Assembly (NCBI GenBank): GCA_902795725.1
Contig: CADBLY010000014.1
Span: forward strand, 1 to 9,820
Origin: an uncultured Erysipelotrichaceae bacterium
GTDB taxonomy: Bacteria > Bacillota_I > Bacilli_A > RF39 > UBA660
Length of the DNA stretch: 9,820 nucleotides
Direction of reading: 5' to 3'
This document shows, piece by piece, positions 7,372-9,820 of this stretch. The position numbers and the translations under genes are program-made. Each line of letters starts with the position of its first letter. Within the stretch, counting starts at the first letter, position 1. Under the pieces are notes generated by a model that had not been told where the DNA came from, searched no databases, and was given only the letters and a program-made list of their open reading frames with translations.

Positions 7372-9297
7372 TTAATAAAATAATAATGATAAATGATAAA
7401 CAAAAGAGCACATTATTATTCCAATAAATAATGGGATTAATATAGATAATAATACCCATTTAATACTACCTGTTTCTTTTTTTATAGTTAAAAGAGTCGT
7501 TGAACATGGAAAATGAAATAGGACAAATATTAGGAAACATATAGCTGTTACTATAGTCCAGTTATTATTAATAAGTATTTGTTTCATAGTATTTAGATTA
7601 GTTATATCAATTAAATAACTATTAGATATATAAATCATCATAATAATGGGTACGACTATTTCATTAGCAGCTATTCCTATAATAAATCCAGTTATTATAA
7701 CACCATCAAGTCCGATAAATTTACCAACAGGGTTTAAGAAATTACTTATATGAATTAACAATGATGTATCATTAATATTGATATTAGTTAATAGATAAAT
7801 AAGTATTCCCATTGGTGCGGCTATGATTAAGGATCTACCTAAAACAAATAGTGTACGATCAAAGAGTGATCTTACAATTACTTTTATTATTTGTGGTTTA
7901 CGATATGGTGGTAGCTCTAGTATAAATAAAGATGGTACTCCTTTCAATATTGTTTTTGAAAGTATCTTAGATACTAATAAGGTCATAAAAATACCTAAAA
8001 CAATAATTAAAGCTAGAATAGTTGCATTTAATAATGATTTTAAGATAATATTTCGACTAATAAAAAACATAGTTATAACAGATATTAGTGAAGGAAATCG
8101 ACCATTACATGGAACAAAAGAATTGGTTAAAATGGCTATTAGTTTTTCTCGTGGTGAATCTATTATTCTAGTTCCTGTTACACCTACTGCGTTACATCCT
8201 ACTCCCATGCACATAGTAAGAGCTTGTTTGCCACAAGAATTACTTTTACTAAAGTATCCATCTAAATTAAAAGCAATGCGTGGTAATACTCCTAAATCTT
8301 CTAAGATAGTGAACAGTGGGAAAAAGATAGCCATTGGCGGTAACATAACAGCAATAACCCAGGTGGTAACTTTATAGACACCATATATTAAAGGATTAAC
8401 AATAAATTCTGGAATATGAATTGATAATAATGTTTTTTCTAAAACAGGTCCTAAATAATCAAATAATTTAAATAGCCATTCTGATGGATAATTAGCGCCA
8501 ATTATAGATATATATAAGATAGATACTAACATAGTTATCATAATGGGTATACCAGTTATTTTATTTGTTAGTATTTTATCCCATATACTATGTTTATAAT
8601 TAATATTAGTAACTACTTGTTTAGCTATACTATGAGTTATTGAATTTTTCTTAGTTATTATTTGTTCATTAATATTTATACCTTTTTCTAATAAGTGATT
8701 TCTAATCAAGTTTACTTCTTTATTATTATCTTTCATTAAACTATAGATTGATTCAAATCTTGTTTTTTTATTTATACACATGATTGCTTCTTCTACATCA
8801 TTATCATAATTTATAGTTAAAGGATTGGTTTTAAATTTATGAATAGTATGAATTAAATCATTGATTCCTTCATTTTTGGATGCTGACATGCCAATAACTG
8901 GTATCCCAAGTAGTTTAGATAATTTGTAAGTATCAATAGATATAGATCTTTTTTTAGCTTCATCCATTAGATTAACACACATAATTACTTTATCTGTTAC
9001 TTCTAATGTTTGAAGAACAAGATTAAGATTACGTTCTAGGCATAAAGCATCACATACAACAACAGCTATATCATATTTCCCATTAACAACATAATCATAA
9101 GTAACACACTCTTCTTCTGAATGTGGAATTAAAGAATAAGTCCCTGGAAGGTCAATTAATTCTATATCTTTATAGTGTCCTATAGCAATATCTACGGTTT
9201 TACCAGTCCAATTGCCTGTGTGCTGATGAAGATTAGTGAGATTATTGAATAATGTACTTTTTCCTACATTAGGATTACCTATTAGAGCTACTTTCAT
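7372..9297 (-). CDS. feoB: Ferrous iron transporter FeoB
   Basis: FeoB imports Fe2+ across the cytoplasmic membrane and couples a cytosolic GTPase domain to a membrane channel. The 641-residue product shows the G motifs: G1 GNPNVGKS (7-14), G3 DLPG (49-52), G4 NLMD (109-112) and G5 SASK (138-141). A GDI-like helical linker follows, then about eight membrane helices from residue 250. The two Gate regions include GCN (367-369), PCNGRFP (396-402) with Cys397, and GIAANEIVVP and FHFPCSTTLLT nearer the end. The DSPRE and PCNGRFP pattern belongs to the short Gram-positive FeoB group, so 641 residues against 773 in E. coli is normal and not a truncation. GGAGG lies 6 bases before the ATG, inside the end of feoA. 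The 23-base overlap in another frame suggests translational coupling. No break is seen in the frame. Confidence 0.97.
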   Translation of the reverse strand: MKVALIGNPNVGKSTLFNNLTNLHQHTGNWTGKTVDIAIGHYKDIELIDLPGTYSLIPHSEEECVTYDYVVNGKYDIAVVVCDALCLERNLNLVLQTLEVTDKVIMCVNLMDEAKKRSISIDTYKLSKLLGIPVIGMSASKNEGINDLIHTIHKFKTNPLTINYDNDVEEAIMCINKKTRFESIYSLMKDNNKEVNLIRNHLLEKGININEQIITKKNSITHSIAKQVVTNINYKHSIWDKILTNKITGIPIMITMLVSILYISIIGANYPSEWLFKLFDYLGPVLEKTLLSIHIPEFIVNPLIYGVYKVTTWVIAVMLPPMAIFFPLFTILEDLGVLPRIAFNLDGYFSKSNSCGKQALTMCMGVGCNAVGVTGTRIIDSPREKLIAILTNSFVPCNGRFPSLISVITMFFISRNIILKSLLNATILALIIVLGIFMTLLVSKILSKTILKGVPSLFILELPPYRKPQIIKVIVRSLFDRTLFVLGRSLIIAAPMGILIYLLTNININDTSLLIHISNFLNPVGKFIGLDGVIITGFIIGIAANEIVVPIIMMIYISNSYLIDITNLNTMKQILINNNWTIVTAICFLIFVLFHFPCSTTLLTIKKETGSIKWVLLSILIPLFIGIIMCSFVYHLSLLFY

Positions 9298-9523
9298 AAT
9301 ATTCCTCCACTTCTATTTTTTTAGCATCACTATCTCTTAATGATATAAGGGTATTTTTAATTAAATATGCTTTGATGGTTTTACTTGGACTGACAAGTAT
9401 TAATTTAATTTTATCACCCTTATTAAATCCCATATCCATTAGTCTTACTTTAACATGATCTTTACATTGAATGTTATTTATAATACCTATATTACCTTTT
9501 TTCAATTCATTTAATTTAAGCAT
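9275..9523 (-). CDS. feoA: Ferrous iron transport accessory protein FeoA
   Basis: This 82-residue cytosolic protein with the SH3-like FeoA fold is thought to bind FeoB and modulate its activity. Family features visible are the opening LNELKKGNIGII, the central RLMDMGFNKGD (about 27-37), a VSPSKT segment and the closing ISLRDSDAKKIEV (about 60-72). The length is typical. AGAGGTG lies shortly before the chosen ATG. It is the first gene of feoAB, and its last seven codons overlap the feoB start and contain the feoB ribosome site. No feoC-like gene is seen. Confidence 0.95.
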   Translation of the reverse strand: MLKLNELKKGNIGIINNIQCKDHVKVRLMDMGFNKGDKIKLILVSPSKTIKAYLIKNTLISLRDSDAKKIEVEEYYESSSNR

Positions 9524-9539
9524 AATACACCTCTATGGT

Positions 9540-9568
9540 ATTATATGTAAATATTTGTAACACGACAA
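9540..9568 (-). promoter_or_regulatory. feoA: Candidate feoAB promoter
   Basis: On the minus strand TTGTCG (9563-9568, 4 of 6 to -35), a 17-base spacer and a perfect TATAAT (9540-9545) end 16 bases before the feoA ATG, so the leader would be very short. The -35 overlaps the T-run of the upstream terminator. I do not see a convincing Fur, DtxR or MntR palindrome, although an AT-rich box could be missed by eye. Confidence 0.55.
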
Positions 9569-9602
9569 AAAAAGTATAAATAATTATTCATATTTATACT
9601 TT
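9567..9602 (-). terminator. Terminator hairpin after the transposase remnant
   Basis: A perfect 12-bp stem (AAAGTATAAATA / TATTTATACTTT on the minus strand, arms at 9591-9602 and 9571-9582) with an 8-base loop runs into a T-stretch. The transposase remnant's stop codon is in the loop. The stem has only one G:C pair in each half, so it is a weaker terminator than the other two. It could alternatively be a hairpin belonging to the end of the mobile element. Confidence 0.6.
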
Positions 9603-9820
9603 GAAAAACACGACCTTTTTAAAGTCATGCATACCTTAAAAGCATATCTGGCTAAATAATCATATGTTTCTTCTACGCATTTGAATGGTTCTTTGGAGTA
9701 GCACACGCATTCTTTCTTATAAAGTGGTTGTAAAAATTCATCTTTGCTGTAGATATATTCTCCTAGTTTATTTATCACACCACCAGTTACTATCATATGA
9801 ATATGGGGATGATAATTGGC
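9584..9820 (-). pseudogene. IS91-like (Y2) HUH transposase remnant, 5' end outside the window
   Basis: The reading frame is open to the window edge, so the gene begins beyond 9820; the ATG at 9796 is internal. The last 78 residues start with ANYHPHIHMIVTGG, which holds the HUH motif (HPHIH, codons at 9797-9811) used by IS91-family transposases to bind metal at the nicking site. About 23 residues later comes LQPLYKKECVCYSKEPF and then YDYLARYAFKVCMT, matching the family's LYKKDWVVYAKPPF and YLGRYTHRVAIS regions with the catalytic tyrosine pair. In intact members these blocks lie further apart, by my memory several tens of residues, and more protein follows the tyrosines. Here the frame stops 14 residues after YAFKV. 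I infer an in-frame internal deletion and loss of the C-terminus, hence a dead or non-autonomous copy. No frameshift is visible within the window. Confidence 0.72.

Noticed and set aside
7823..8377. 184-codon open frame on the plus strand
   Set aside because: It lies wholly antisense within feoB, whose protein is clearly conserved in that stretch (Gate motifs). The plus-strand translation resembles no family and has no convincing ribosome site; it is a by-product of AT-rich codon use.
9584..9796. A complete 70-residue cysteine-bearing small protein
   Set aside because: The frame stays open upstream to the window edge and the upstream codons encode the HPHIH motif, so the ATG at 9796 is internal to a transposase gene.

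Overview
The window is strongly AT-rich DNA in which every recognisable gene lies on the minus strand. Purine-rich Shine-Dalgarno sites (GGAGG, AAGGAG), short spacings and overlapping genes, a FeoB of the short Gram-positive type and a heterodimeric ABC exporter of the EfrAB/TM287-288 type all point to a low-GC member of the Bacillota, perhaps a Bacilli or Mollicutes-related gut lineage. The lineage is inference. Trp is encoded by TGG and the genes end in TAA or TAG, so nothing calls for a non-standard genetic code.

Reading in the direction of transcription (high to low coordinates): at the right edge (9584-9820) is the end of an IS91-like HUH transposase that looks internally deleted and shortened, followed by a hairpin terminator. 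Right after it, with a promoter whose -35 touches the terminator's T-run, comes the ferrous iron uptake operon feoA-feoB (9523 to 7372, 23-base overlap). A separate promoter at 7335-7363 serves a PrsW-family membrane protease (7300-6383) that carries a long acidic tail and ends in a strong terminator hairpin.

After a 223-base intergenic region with candidate promoters comes a three-gene export operon (6159 to 61): a MacB-like ABC transporter with ATPase and permease fused and a very large external domain, then the two halves of a type I (ABCB-like) heterodimeric exporter, separated by 17 bases and then overlapping by 11. The two halves show the complementary degeneration expected of such heterodimers: one has Asp for the catalytic Glu and Gln for the switch His, and the other has SAGQ in place of SGGQ. 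The operon ends in a terminator at the left edge.

The likely theme is an envelope module: iron uptake, a stress-type intramembrane protease and multidrug or peptide efflux. I see no CRISPR array, tRNA, rRNA, riboswitch, phage gene or convincing undescribed system. The points most worth a second look are the transposase remnant beside the feo promoter, the regulator-less efflux operon next to PrsW, and an 8-base word shared by the feo and efflux promoter regions.
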